A stretch of DNA of 6,682 nt from Fibrobacter succinogenes (GCA_902796785.1 CADBQJ010000038.1:1-6682); one strand, 5' to 3'. Shown: positions 1-6,009, counted from the stretch's first letter. Notes: generated by a model from the sequence alone, not told the origin. A program made the numbers and translations.

Positions 1-1379
1 AGCGAGAACTCGCCGGCGAGCTTCAGCCGCCTGTCGCGGAAGAAGCCCTTGAAGTCGTGGACGCGGTAGATCCGCGGTCCCTCGGGGGTGTCGATCGTCC
101 GGCCCTGGCAGGTGATCGCCCAGCGCGAGAGCGGGGCCGCGGCGGGCGCGGGGGCGGGAGCGGCGGGCTGCGCGACGGAATCGGCCGGTGCGGTTTCCGC
201 GGCGGCCTCCCTGCGCGCCTCGAGGTCGGCGAAGAGGGCGCCCGCCTCGGCGGCGGGAAGGTCCACGACGCCTCGCCAGACGCCGCGCACCAGCGAATCG
301 GACGACCGCACGCGGAGCGCGACCATCCACTGCCCCGCGGCGCTGTCGGCGTGGACGATCTTGTAGTCGACGATCTCCACCGCCACGTCGGCCGGCGGGC
401 CGTTGAGGCTGTCGGAGGCGGCCTTCAGCGCGTCGATGCGCCCCTTCACGAAGGCGATGCGGGCCTTCATCGGCGCCTGCCACTTCTCGAACTCGGATTC
501 GCGCAGCGCCGAGAACTCGCGCAGGTAGGCGGAGTAGCCCGCCGTGTCGCCCATCGGGATCTCGGAGGGGGCGAAACGCTCGGCCACGCCGAAGAGGATG
601 TCGAAGTCGCCGGCCTGCTTGGCGTTCGAGGCCTCCAGCTGGCGGAGCTCGACCGAGGCGGAGTCGACGAGCGCGTTCAGCGCGGAGTCGGTCAGCTCGG
701 AGGGGGCGGCGTAGTCGTCGCGGCGGAAGAAGGAGGTGTCGATCGCCAGCGACTCGAAGAGATGGAGGCTGCGCCTGGAGATCTGCCCGGAATGGACCGG
801 GGCGCCGATCACGCGGGGCGTCTTCCCCTTCGCGTTCAGCCGGACGGTGGCCCAGCCGGGCTCGCGCACTTCGGTGGCCAGCATGGTTCCGTCGATCTCG
901 CGGACCTCGACGGCGCCCGCGCCCACGCGCTCCAGCTCCTTCCACGAGCCGGCGGCCTGGTAGTAGAGCCGGACCAGCCCCGGGCAGTAGACGAACTCGC
1001 GGTCCACGTAGATCACCGGCTCGTCCTGGAACTTCGGCTGGTGGAGCTTGCGGTAGAAGCGCGTCTTCAGCGCCTCCTCGGGGGTCATCTTGCCCAGGGG
1101 GAAGACCCCGAGCTCGACCATCGCCGCGCTGCGCCGGCCGCGCAGGAGCGCGTAGTCGGTGCCGGAGCTCTTCCGGCGGACGATCACCTGGTCGCCCTCG
1201 AGCGCGAACGAGGTCGTCGGGGCGAGGAAGGTCCCGCTGTCGGGGACGGCCAGAAGCTCGCCGGGAACCTCGGGCGCGGCGGGGACGAACGCCGAGATCG
1301 CGTCGTCCGCGACCGCCGTCGCCGCCGCGCAGAGCGTCGCGGCGCCGAAAACAAGACCTTTCAGATTGAAACCGGGCAT
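1..1379 (-). CDS. Secreted protein of unknown function, C-terminus cut by window edge
   Basis: An uninterrupted minus-strand frame gives 459 complete residues and runs off the left edge. It starts MPGFNLKGLV and has an N-terminal signal peptide: basic K7, a hydrophobic stretch at about 8-23, and probable cleavage near A22-V-A24/D25. Two cysteines (C132, C424) follow the signal. Residues 396-417 are an Ala/Pro-rich linker separating a larger N-terminal region from a C-terminal piece that begins ITCQGRTID. Residues 226-325 look mostly alpha-helical and charged. I do not recognise the family. AGGAGG (1384-1389) lies 4 bases before the ATG at 1379. An in-frame upstream ATG at 1403 (MKTIAGGA...) has a weaker GGAG 8 bases away and an in-frame TAG just upstream, so the start is one of these two. 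The codon pattern is coherent (GC-rich third positions). The opposite-strand frames here give Arg/Gly-rich nonsense. Confidence 0.85.
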   Translation of the reverse strand, partial: MPGFNLKGLVFGAATLCAAATAVADDAISAFVPAAPEVPGELLAVPDSGTFLAPTTSFALEGDQVIVRRKSSGTDYALLRGRRSAAMVELGVFPLGKMTPEEALKTRFYRKLHQPKFQDEPVIYVDREFVYCPGLVRLYYQAAGSWKELERVGAGAVEVREIDGTMLATEVREPGWATVRLNAKGKTPRVIGAPVHSGQISRRSLHLFESLAIDTSFFRRDDYAAPSELTDSALNALVDSASVELRQLEASNAKQAGDFDILFGVAERFAPSEIPMGDTAGYSAYLREFSALRESEFEKWQAPMKARIAFVKGRIDALKAASDSLNGPPADVAVEIVDYKIVHADSAAGQWMVALRVRSSDSLVRGVWRGVVDLPAAEAGALFADLEARREAAAETAPADSVAQPAAPAPAPAAAPLSRWAITCQGRTIDTPEGPRIYRVHDFKGFFRDRRLKLAGEFS

Positions 1380-1403
1380 AGCGCCTCCTGCGATTGTCTT
1401 CAT

Positions 1404-1528
1404 AATCTAATCTCCGCCGTCCCGTTTTTCGCCATTCCGGGGGAACTTTGCCCCGTGAAACGCCGATTTTGCAACTTTCCGGCCGCTCATTGGCTATCTT
1501 CGCCTTCAGAGACACCTCAACCGACGGG
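1404..1528. promoter_or_regulatory. Divergent intergenic region with candidate promoters
   Basis: This stretch separates the minus-strand secreted protein from the plus-strand lipoprotein and must hold both promoters. It is noticeably more AT-rich than its flanks. For the plus gene, TATCTT (1495-1500) lies about 35 bases before the start. TTGCAA (1469-1474) is upstream of it, but at a 20-base spacing, long for a standard sigma-70 promoter. For the minus gene, TAGATT (1409 to 1404) lies about 25 bases before the ATG at 1379; if it is the -10 element, the alternative ATG at 1403 would not be transcribed as a start. A small inverted repeat, CGGGG/CCCCG, brackets the bases around 1441-1450. Assignments are by eye and weak. 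Confidence 0.3.
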
Positions 1529-1534
1529 ATGACC

Positions 1535-2167
1535 ATGAAACTCTCCGCGAAGATCTCCCTCACGGCCTCTTTCGCCGCCATTTCCCTCCTCGCCCTCGCC
1601 CTCTGCGCCTGCGGCGACAACTCCTCGAGCTCCCCCTCCGGCGGGAACGGCTCCGATCCCGCGAACAGCTCCGCCTCCGACGTCAGCGGCTCCAGCAGCG
1701 CGAGCGACTCGGTGATCGTGAACCCCGACGACTCCACGCTCGTCGTGCCCACGACCATCGCCCCAATCGTCTACGCCGGCGCCTGGGAGGACACCGCCTC
1801 CGCGCAGGTCAAGATCGACTGCGGCACCGACGCGGACCGCATCAAGTCGGTCGACGCCGACGCCTACATCGAATTCGCCTGTTCGATCAAGATCGAGCCC
1901 GCCAAGGGCCAGACGATCAGCCTGAAGGTCGCCCGCGCCGTCGAGAACCTGCCCGAAGGGTGGGTGGTCTGGCAGAGCTTCGACGGCGAGCGCGAGACCC
2001 AGAACGAGCTCTCCGGGCCCTTCGACTTCAACCTGGGCAGCAGCCTGCTCCGGGTCAAGATCATGCCGCCCGCGAAGGGATTCGCGAAGATCGAAATGCG
2101 CGTCATGGACGCCAACGACGAGCGCAACGCCATCGTCGTCCCGCTGCTGGCCGTCCGCACCAAGTAG
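1535..2167 (+). CDS. Small lipoprotein with Ser/Asn/Gly-rich linker, unknown function
   Basis: The product has 210 residues. A basic N-terminus (MKLSAKIS) and a hydrophobic helix at about 9-25 end in the lipobox L23-C-A-C26, so C26 is the likely lipidated residue. C24 at -2 is unusual but tolerated, and Gly at +2 favours outer-membrane sorting by the usual rule. Residues 30-60 are a low-complexity linker of Ser, Asn, Gly and Asp, a common tether on surface lipoproteins. The folded part (about 66-210) is rich in beta-type sequence and contains two cysteines (C96, C116) that could form a disulfide; it may be an Ig-like or other beta-sandwich, but I recognise no family. An in-frame ATG two codons upstream (1529) is equally possible. 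No good Shine-Dalgarno precedes either; the frame is open further upstream, but the signal peptide fixes the start here. It converges on the cyclotransferase gene. Confidence 0.85.
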   Translation: MKLSAKISLTASFAAISLLALALCACGDNSSSSPSGGNGSDPANSSASDVSGSSSASDSVIVNPDDSTLVVPTTIAPIVYAGAWEDTASAQVKIDCGTDADRIKSVDADAYIEFACSIKIEPAKGQTISLKVARAVENLPEGWVVWQSFDGERETQNELSGPFDFNLGSSLLRVKIMPPAKGFAKIEMRVMDANDERNAIVVPLLAVRTK

Positions 2168-2183
2168 CGGGCGGGCCGCGCGG

Positions 2184-2996
2184 CTATTTCCGCCGTTTCG
2201 AAAGCGCGGATCCCTCGGGGACCGCGCGGTAGAGCGCGGGCCAGTATTTCCCCGTCAGGTACCAGGAGCCGTCCCCGGCGTCCGCGACGCCGTTGAGGAC
2301 CTCCATGCGCCCGCGCCGCTCCTTCGGGACGGCCGCGCGCAGCGGCGCGGCGTTCCACCACTCCACCACGCGGCCGGTGGCCCGGTCGATCACGGCCAGC
2401 GAGTCGGACCGCCAGACGTTCGCCACCAGGAAGCGCCCCGCCTCGGCCAGCTCGTTGAGCCGCGCCACGGGCCTGCCGCCGGCGCGCACGGCCAGCTTGC
2501 CCAGTTCGCGCCCCGAGGGGAGGAGCACCTTGTGGAGCGTGTCGGAGCCGTCCGAGATCCAGAGCGTGTCGCCGAATCCGGCCGCCCCCCACCCTTCGCG
2601 CGGCCAGGGCAGCCGCGACCGCTCCGCCAGCGTGGCGGGGTCGCGCAGGAGGATCGTCCCCTCGCGCCAGGTGAGCTGGACCAGCGCCCCGCCGGCCAGG
2701 GCGCACCCCTCCCCGAAGAGCTCGTCGGGCAGGGCGACTCGCCGGATCGGCTCCCCGGTGGCGGGCCGCACGCGGCGCAGCTCGGAGGCGCCGTAGAGCC
2801 CGGTCCCCTCCAGAAGCGCCGTCCCGCCGGCCGGGTCGGCCATCAGGCACTGGGTGAAGGCCGAGGGATCGTGCGGCAGGACCTCCTCCACCCGCAGGGA
2901 GCGCGCGGGAATTTCGTCCTCCGCTGAGGACAGCGCGGCGAGGAGGAGCAAAAGCCCGAAAACAGGGCGATTCGCGGGGGTCTGGGGAAAGCGCAT
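2184..2996 (-). CDS. Secreted glutaminyl-peptide cyclotransferase (papaya type)
   Basis: This 270-residue protein matches the plant/bacterial glutaminyl cyclase family (Pfam Glu_cyclase_2), a five-bladed beta-propeller that cyclises N-terminal Gln of peptides to pyroglutamate with release of ammonia. Residues 1-25 are a signal peptide (R2, R10, then GLLLLLAALSSA), so it acts in the periplasm or outside. Family motifs appear in order: AFTQ (46-49), EGTGLYGASELRRV (63-76), ELFGEG (92-97), LTW (108-110), EGWG (134-137), SDGSDTL (148-154), LNEL (180-183), ANVW (192-195), VLNG (233-236) and TGKYWP (248-253). From memory, the key papaya residues are F22, Q24, F67, E69, W83, W110, N155, W169 and K225. 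F47, Q49, F94, E96, W110, W136, N181, W195 and K250 match them with almost identical spacing, so the enzyme is probably active. C50 replaces the usual Gly after FTQ. No clear ribosome-binding site precedes the ATG. It stands alone on this strand. Confidence 0.93.
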   Translation of the reverse strand: MRFPQTPANRPVFGLLLLLAALSSAEDEIPARSLRVEEVLPHDPSAFTQCLMADPAGGTALLEGTGLYGASELRRVRPATGEPIRRVALPDELFGEGCALAGGALVQLTWREGTILLRDPATLAERSRLPWPREGWGAAGFGDTLWISDGSDTLHKVLLPSGRELGKLAVRAGGRPVARLNELAEAGRFLVANVWRSDSLAVIDRATGRVVEWWNAAPLRAAVPKERRGRMEVLNGVADAGDGSWYLTGKYWPALYRAVPEGSALSKRRK

Positions 2997-3102
2997 GGCC
3001 CAAAAATAACCCCGCGGGAGGGCCGCGGAAGAGCCCGCCGTTCCCGGAAAGGCCGCCTCAAGCTAAATTTTCCCCCGGAGGCGCTCCCAGGGAGCGAACG
3101 CG
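2997..3102. promoter_or_regulatory. Divergent intergenic region before the putative regulator
   Basis: The 106-bp gap separates the minus-strand cyclotransferase from the plus-strand TIGR02147 gene. For the plus gene, TAAATT (3064-3069) is the obvious -10-like hexamer, with TTCCCG (3041-3046) 17 bases upstream as a poor -35 match. For the minus gene, an AT patch around 3003-3009 (TTATTTTT on that strand) lies within 15 bases of the ATG and could be a promoter only if the leader is very short. CCCGCGGG (3011-3018) is an 8-bp palindrome, but is not surprising at this GC content. Confidence 0.3.
3082..3096 (+). promoter_or_regulatory. Perfect 15-bp palindrome over the ribosome-binding site
   Basis: CGCTCCC (3082-3088), a single A (3089) and GGGAGCG (3090-3096) form a perfect inverted repeat. 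The right arm contains the Shine-Dalgarno GGGAG (3090-3094), which sits 8 bases before the ATG at 3103. In DNA it has the symmetry of an operator placed just downstream of the candidate -10 hexamer (3064-3069). In RNA it could fold as a 5-6 bp hairpin that hides the Shine-Dalgarno. The symmetry is seen; either role is inferred. The downstream gene carries an HTH-like segment, so autoregulation is plausible. Confidence 0.45.
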
Positions 3103-4029
3103 ATGACCGAATCCTCGAAAACGCCGCAGATCCGCCCGTCCCGCAGCCGCGTGGTCGACGGCATCTACGGCTACGACGACTATCGCGCGTTCCTCCGCGA
3201 CTTCTTCGAGGAGCAGAAGCAGAGCAAGAGCTTCTTCTCGCACCGCTACTTCGCGATGCACGCCGGCTTCAGCTCCCACAGCTTCTGCGCCTACATCATG
3301 GAGGGCAAGCGCAACCTCAGCGCCGGCTCCATCCGCAAGATGAAGAAGGGGCTCGGCCTGGAAGGCAAGCGGGCCCAGTTCTTCGAGGCGCTGGTCCTCT
3401 TCAACCAGGCCGAGACCGAGGCCGACCGCGAAGAGTACTTCAAGCAGATGCAGCGCATCCGCAAGAGCATCGACTTCTGCAAGGTGCGCGACGAGCAGCG
3501 CTCGTTCTACGACAAGTGGTACTACCCCGTCGTCCGCGAAGTGGCCTTCTACGGCAAGTGGAACGGCGACTACGCGAAGCTCGGCGCGCTGGTCCGCCCC
3601 GCCATCTCCGCCGACGAGGCCCGCGAGGCCGTGGAGACCCTCCTGGCCATCGGCATGCTCCGCCGCGACGAAAACGGCGCCCTGGTCCAGGACGCCCCCG
3701 TCATCACCTCCGAACGGCTCAGCGGCGCGGTCATCCGCAACGTCCGGAGCGAATTCTTCATGCGCGGGGCGAACGCCTCGCTGAACATCCCCAAGGAGGA
3801 GCGCCACCTGGCCTACTCCATCCTGGCGATGAGCGACAAGACCTTCCGCGAAGCCGCGCAGCTCCTCGACGAGACGCGCAAGCGGATTCTCGTCATGGCC
3901 CTCGAGGACCCCTCCGTCGACCGCGTTTTCGACCTCAACATGCAGCTCTTCCCCCTCTCGGAAAAGCTAGATTGGCATAGCGACGTCCCGCCGGAACTTC
4001 CTCCGGAGGGCAAAAAGACGGAATCCTGA
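3103..4029 (+). CDS. TIGR02147/DUF4423-family putative regulator
   Basis: The product has 308 residues, slightly above the roughly 270-280 usual for TIGR02147 as I recall it. The family signature near the N-terminus is visible: IYGYDDYRAFLRDFFEEQK (21-39), then an XRE/HTH-like segment FFSHRYFAMHAGFSS (44-58) ... YIMEGKRNLSAGSIRKMKKGLGL (64-86), then the helical core KRAQFFEALVLFNQAET (89-105) and the DUF4423-type part FYDKWYYPVVREV (135-147). The C-terminal part is helical and charged, and the last 20 residues look disordered. There is no signal peptide or membrane segment, so it is cytoplasmic. The family is abundant in Fibrobacter and has no established function that I know of; a DNA-binding role is inferred from the HTH-like piece. 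GGGAG 8 bases upstream fixes the start. Its TGA overlaps the ATG of the lipoprotein gene, so the two are co-transcribed and probably translationally coupled. Confidence 0.9.
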   Translation: MTESSKTPQIRPSRSRVVDGIYGYDDYRAFLRDFFEEQKQSKSFFSHRYFAMHAGFSSHSFCAYIMEGKRNLSAGSIRKMKKGLGLEGKRAQFFEALVLFNQAETEADREEYFKQMQRIRKSIDFCKVRDEQRSFYDKWYYPVVREVAFYGKWNGDYAKLGALVRPAISADEAREAVETLLAIGMLRRDENGALVQDAPVITSERLSGAVIRNVRSEFFMRGANASLNIPKEERHLAYSILAMSDKTFREAAQLLDETRKRILVMALEDPSVDRVFDLNMQLFPLSEKLDWHSDVPPELPPEGKKTES

Positions 4030-5318
4030 TGCGCCTCCTCCCGCTCGCCGCAATGCCCGCCCTGCTCCTCGCGCTGATGGCGTGCGGCGAGGCGACGGTG
4101 GCCGGCGGCGGCTCCGACCAGCCCAACGAAATCGTCGCGACCGTCTTCTCCGCCGGCGGCGACCCCCTCCCCAACGCCAAGGTGACGGTCTGGCGCCGCC
4201 CCGAAACCGTCGACATGGACCTGGCCGAGGAGTTCGAGTTCCGCGACTCCGCGGTCACCGGCGCCAAGGGGAGCTTCAAGCTCCGGTTGCCGAACGGCAA
4301 GTACGCCATCGAGGTCCGCTCCGACGACTCGACGCAAGCCGCCTTCATCGGGCAGGCGCTGCTGGACGAGAAGAACTCCCTCTTCTTCGACAACGCCGCC
4401 AGCGGCGACACCCTCGCCGAGCTGAAGCGGATCAGCCTCGTCAAGACGGCCTCCGTCTCGGGCACCGTCCTCTCCGAAGACCGCGAGGTGCTGGGCGTGC
4501 AGCTCTCCGGACTCCCCCACACCGCCCCCGTGGACGAAGAGGGGCGCTTCAGCTTCGTCGGCCTCCCGCCGCGCTCCGTCACGCTGCTGACCAAGCACCG
4601 CTCGGGCGCCGACACCGCCATCACCGCCAACAAGTCGCTCGACCTGCAGCCCGGCCAGGCCGTCAAGCTCGGCACGATCGACCTCCGTCCCGGCGAAGTG
4701 GTCCTCGACGACTTCGAGGACGGCAACGGCCAGATCGCGCTGGCGAGCATCTTCGGCAACGGCTGGTGGTACTCCTCGCAGCAGCCCTGGGGCGCCATCC
4801 TCGGCCACGACCAGGGGCTGGTCGACATCGGCGACGCCATCGTGAAGGAAGAGGGCCGCATGACCCTCCACGCCGCGGTGCAGTTCCCCGACGTCGCGCT
4901 CTACCCCGACCAGCAGTACCTCGCGCTCCTCGGCTTCAACCTCGGCACGGGCTACATGCAGAACTCGCCCTCGGGCTACAAGACCTTCTTCGACTTCTCC
5001 AAGGCCAAGTCCCTCGTGCTCAAGCTCAAGGGGACGGGCGCCTTCCGCGTGCAGGTGGCGACCAAGGCGACCAAGGAGGCCGACGGCTGGGGCCACTTCA
5101 TCAGCTCCGAATACCAGATTCCGCGCGGCGGCTACGACCGCGTGACGATCCCGCTGGCCGACCTGAAGCCGCAGGACTTCTCCATGGCCGCCGAGCTCGG
5201 GATGGACTGGGACGACGTCAGCGCCGAGGTCTACGCGATCGACTTCCTCTTCACGCGCAACGCCGACATCTGGATCGACGAGATCCGCCTGATCGGCGCC
5301 GAAGTGACCGACTTCTGA
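4029..5318 (+). CDS. Multidomain lipoprotein: carboxypeptidase-regulatory-like modules plus C-terminal beta-sandwich
   Basis: The product has 429 residues. A short signal (MRLLPLAAMPALLLALMAC) ends in a good lipobox, L16-M-A-C19, with Gly at +2, so it is likely an outer-membrane lipoprotein. Residues 34-96 look like a carboxypeptidase-regulatory-like (transthyretin-type) domain: IVATVFSAGGDPLPNAKVTVWRR, then VTGAKGSFKLRLPNGKYAIEV. A second shorter module follows at about 141-190 (VSGTVLSEDREVLGVQLSG ... VDEEGRFSFVGLPP). From 223 the sequence VVLDDFEDGN, a long aromatic stretch (WWYSSQQPWG), SLVLKLKGTG, YDRVTIPLADL and AIDFLFTRNADIWIDEIRL resembles CBM11/galactose-binding-like jelly rolls that bind carbohydrate; no catalytic domain is seen. 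Translation starts at the TGATG overlap with the regulator gene, and no strong Shine-Dalgarno lies closer than GGAGGG 18 bases upstream. The domain assignments are by fold pattern and could be wrong in detail; polysaccharide binding is an inference. Confidence 0.88.
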   Translation: MRLLPLAAMPALLLALMACGEATVAGGGSDQPNEIVATVFSAGGDPLPNAKVTVWRRPETVDMDLAEEFEFRDSAVTGAKGSFKLRLPNGKYAIEVRSDDSTQAAFIGQALLDEKNSLFFDNAASGDTLAELKRISLVKTASVSGTVLSEDREVLGVQLSGLPHTAPVDEEGRFSFVGLPPRSVTLLTKHRSGADTAITANKSLDLQPGQAVKLGTIDLRPGEVVLDDFEDGNGQIALASIFGNGWWYSSQQPWGAILGHDQGLVDIGDAIVKEEGRMTLHAAVQFPDVALYPDQQYLALLGFNLGTGYMQNSPSGYKTFFDFSKAKSLVLKLKGTGAFRVQVATKATKEADGWGHFISSEYQIPRGGYDRVTIPLADLKPQDFSMAAELGMDWDDVSAEVYAIDFLFTRNADIWIDEIRLIGAEVTDF

Positions 5319-5335
5319 TTCCCCCGGCGACGGCC

Positions 5336-5370
5336 GGAAAGAGAAGAGGCGACGCCGACGGCGCCGCCTC
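5336..5370 (-). terminator. Rho-independent terminator of ssrA, possibly bidirectional
   Basis: Bases 5346-5370 form a GC-rich stem (GAGGCG pairing with CGCCTC and continuing inward to about 11 bp with one G-U and a 3-base loop). On the minus strand it lies 9 bases after the last tmRNA base and is followed by the T-rich TTCTCTTT (5345 to 5338). On the plus strand it lies 27 bases after the lipoprotein stop, with only a short GTTTCG following, so it may end that transcript less efficiently. Confidence 0.75.
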
Positions 5371-5379
5371 GTTTCGATC

Positions 5380-5730
5380 TGGAGGTGAGGGGATTCGAAC
5401 CCCTGTCCAAAAATGCCGCCCCGGTCGCTCCTACAAGCTTTTCCCCTGATTTGGTTCTCGTCCCTTCCCGCGCCCGCAGGGGTCGGCTCGGTCGGGGACC
5501 AGTCCTGTGATCTCGACGGCGCGCCCAGGACGTTCGCGCCGCCCAGCCCGACGAAATGACTGCTGTTTTCACCGGTCAGGCGGGGGATCGACAGCAGGGT
5601 TGCCGTTAATTAGGCAGCCAGGGCGTAAGTGTCGTTGGCACTTATCTTTTTTCCGGTTTTTAAAGAGGCCACCGGAGACCTCTGCTTGCAACTTCCGCTT
5701 TGACATTCCTGTCGAAGCCAGATCACCCCC
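5380..5730 (-). ncRNA. ssrA: tmRNA (transfer-messenger RNA)
   Basis: On the minus strand the 5' end GGGGGTGATCTGGCTTCGAC (from 5730) and the 3' end GGGGTTCGAATCCCCTCACC...TCCA (to 5380) are the classic tmRNA tRNA-like domain. GGGGGTG pairs with CACCTCC over 7 bp including one G-U, leaving discriminator A at 5380; the T arm is a clean stem with loop TTCGAAT. CCA is not encoded (GAT follows), so it would be added by the CCA-adding enzyme. The length, 351 bases, is normal for a one-piece tmRNA. The reading frame for the tag is at 5639-5610. A GC-rich pseudoknot region lies between. With SmpB, tmRNA rescues stalled ribosomes and tags the unfinished protein for proteolysis. It is followed by its own terminator and has a candidate promoter at 5772-5745. 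Confidence 0.96.
5610..5639 (-). other. tmRNA proteolysis-tag reading frame (ANDTYALAA)
   Basis: Within ssrA, reading from 5639, GCC-AAC-GAC-ACT-TAC-GCC-CTG-GCT-GCC-TAA encodes A-N-D-T-Y-A-L-A-A and a stop. The YALAA end is the standard ClpXP/Tsp degron. GCC is the likely resume codon, preceded by AGT much as in the E. coli arrangement. The encoded tag is 9 residues, one shorter than the E. coli ANDENYALAA. Confidence 0.85.
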
Positions 5731-5744
5731 GAAGGGATGCCCTA

Positions 5745-5772
5745 AATCTAGCCAACCTGGCAAGGGGGCGAA
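5745..5772 (-). promoter_or_regulatory. Candidate ssrA promoter
   Basis: On the minus strand TTCGCC (5772-5767), a 16-base spacer and TAGATT (5750-5745) precede the tmRNA 5' end at 5730. The -10 candidate is 14 bases before the mature end, consistent with a short precursor trimmed by RNase P. Match to TTGACA is poor; the assignment rests on position and on the same hexamer pair occurring before the gene at 5953. Confidence 0.35.
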
Positions 5773-5804
5773 TCAGGGATTAGGTCTCAGGGATCAGGGA
5801 TCAG
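5773..5804. repeat. Heptanucleotide tandem repeat, about 4.6 copies
   Basis: Read in register, the bases are TCAGGGA, TTAGGTC, TCAGGGA, TCAGGGA, TCAG: three exact copies of TCAGGGA, one diverged copy and a partial one. The array abuts the candidate ssrA -35 hexamer. On the minus strand it reads TCCCTGA. Its role is unknown. Confidence 0.8.
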
Positions 5805-5862
5805 TGCGGAGAATGGCGCCTTCGTCGCGGAAAAAGGGCTAAACTCCCCCAAACGACATGCG

Positions 5863-5912
5863 CCAAATTTCGGCGGGAAGGCCGTTCGCCAAGGCCGATT
5901 TGGAGATAAATT
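5863..5912 (+). promoter_or_regulatory. Candidate promoter and imperfect inverted repeat before the membrane-protein gene
   Basis: TTCGCC (5885-5890), 16 bases and TAAATT (5907-5912) match the hexamer pair and spacing seen upstream of ssrA. The -10 candidate is 40 bases before the ATG at 5953. An imperfect inverted repeat, CCAAAT-TT-CGGC (5863-5874) against GCCGATTTGG (5894-5903), overlaps the spacer and could be an operator or be chance. Confidence 0.35.
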
Positions 5913-5939
5913 CCCTAGAAAAGGCGCACGCCGCCGGGA

Positions 5940-6009
5940 CACAGGAGCGAAAATGGAAATGGACGAAAAGAAAACGGGCCTGATGGAGACACAGGAAGAA
6001 GCTCCTGTG
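5940..6009 (+). promoter_or_regulatory. Possible mutually exclusive RNA pairings at the translation start
   Basis: The ribosome-binding region CACAGGAGC (5940-5948) is exactly complementary over 9 bases to GCTCCTGTG (6001-6009) inside the gene. A second copy of GACACAGGA (5988-5996; first at 5938-5946) lets the same TCCTGTG (6003-6009) form a local 7-bp hairpin with a 6-base loop instead. The complementarity is seen directly; a translational switch is inferred. Confidence 0.35.

Noticed and set aside
57..1532. Long plus-strand ORF of 491 codons
   Set aside because: Its product is Arg/Gly/Val-rich low-complexity sequence with no domains, typical of the antisense of a GC-rich gene. The minus frame gives a signal peptide, a ribosome-binding site and normal composition.
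2175..2184. GCCGCGCGGC palindrome between convergent genes
   Set aside because: It has no loop or T-tract and is expected at this GC content, so it is not a convincing terminator.
3813..5096. Long minus-strand ORF of 427 codons, and similar ones at 3058-3807 and 1864-3003
   Set aside because: They are antisense shadows with skewed Ala/Gly/Val/Arg composition lying across the regulator, lipoprotein and cyclotransferase genes, which have family-level support.
5380..5403. Apparent tRNA T-arm and acceptor end
   Set aside because: It belongs to the 3' end of tmRNA, whose 5' partner is at 5730; no separate tRNA gene is present.
5507..5842. Plus-strand ORF of 111 codons, and minus ORFs at 5231-5572 and 5569-5763, over ssrA
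   Set aside because: They overlap a well-supported tmRNA and have no coding signs.
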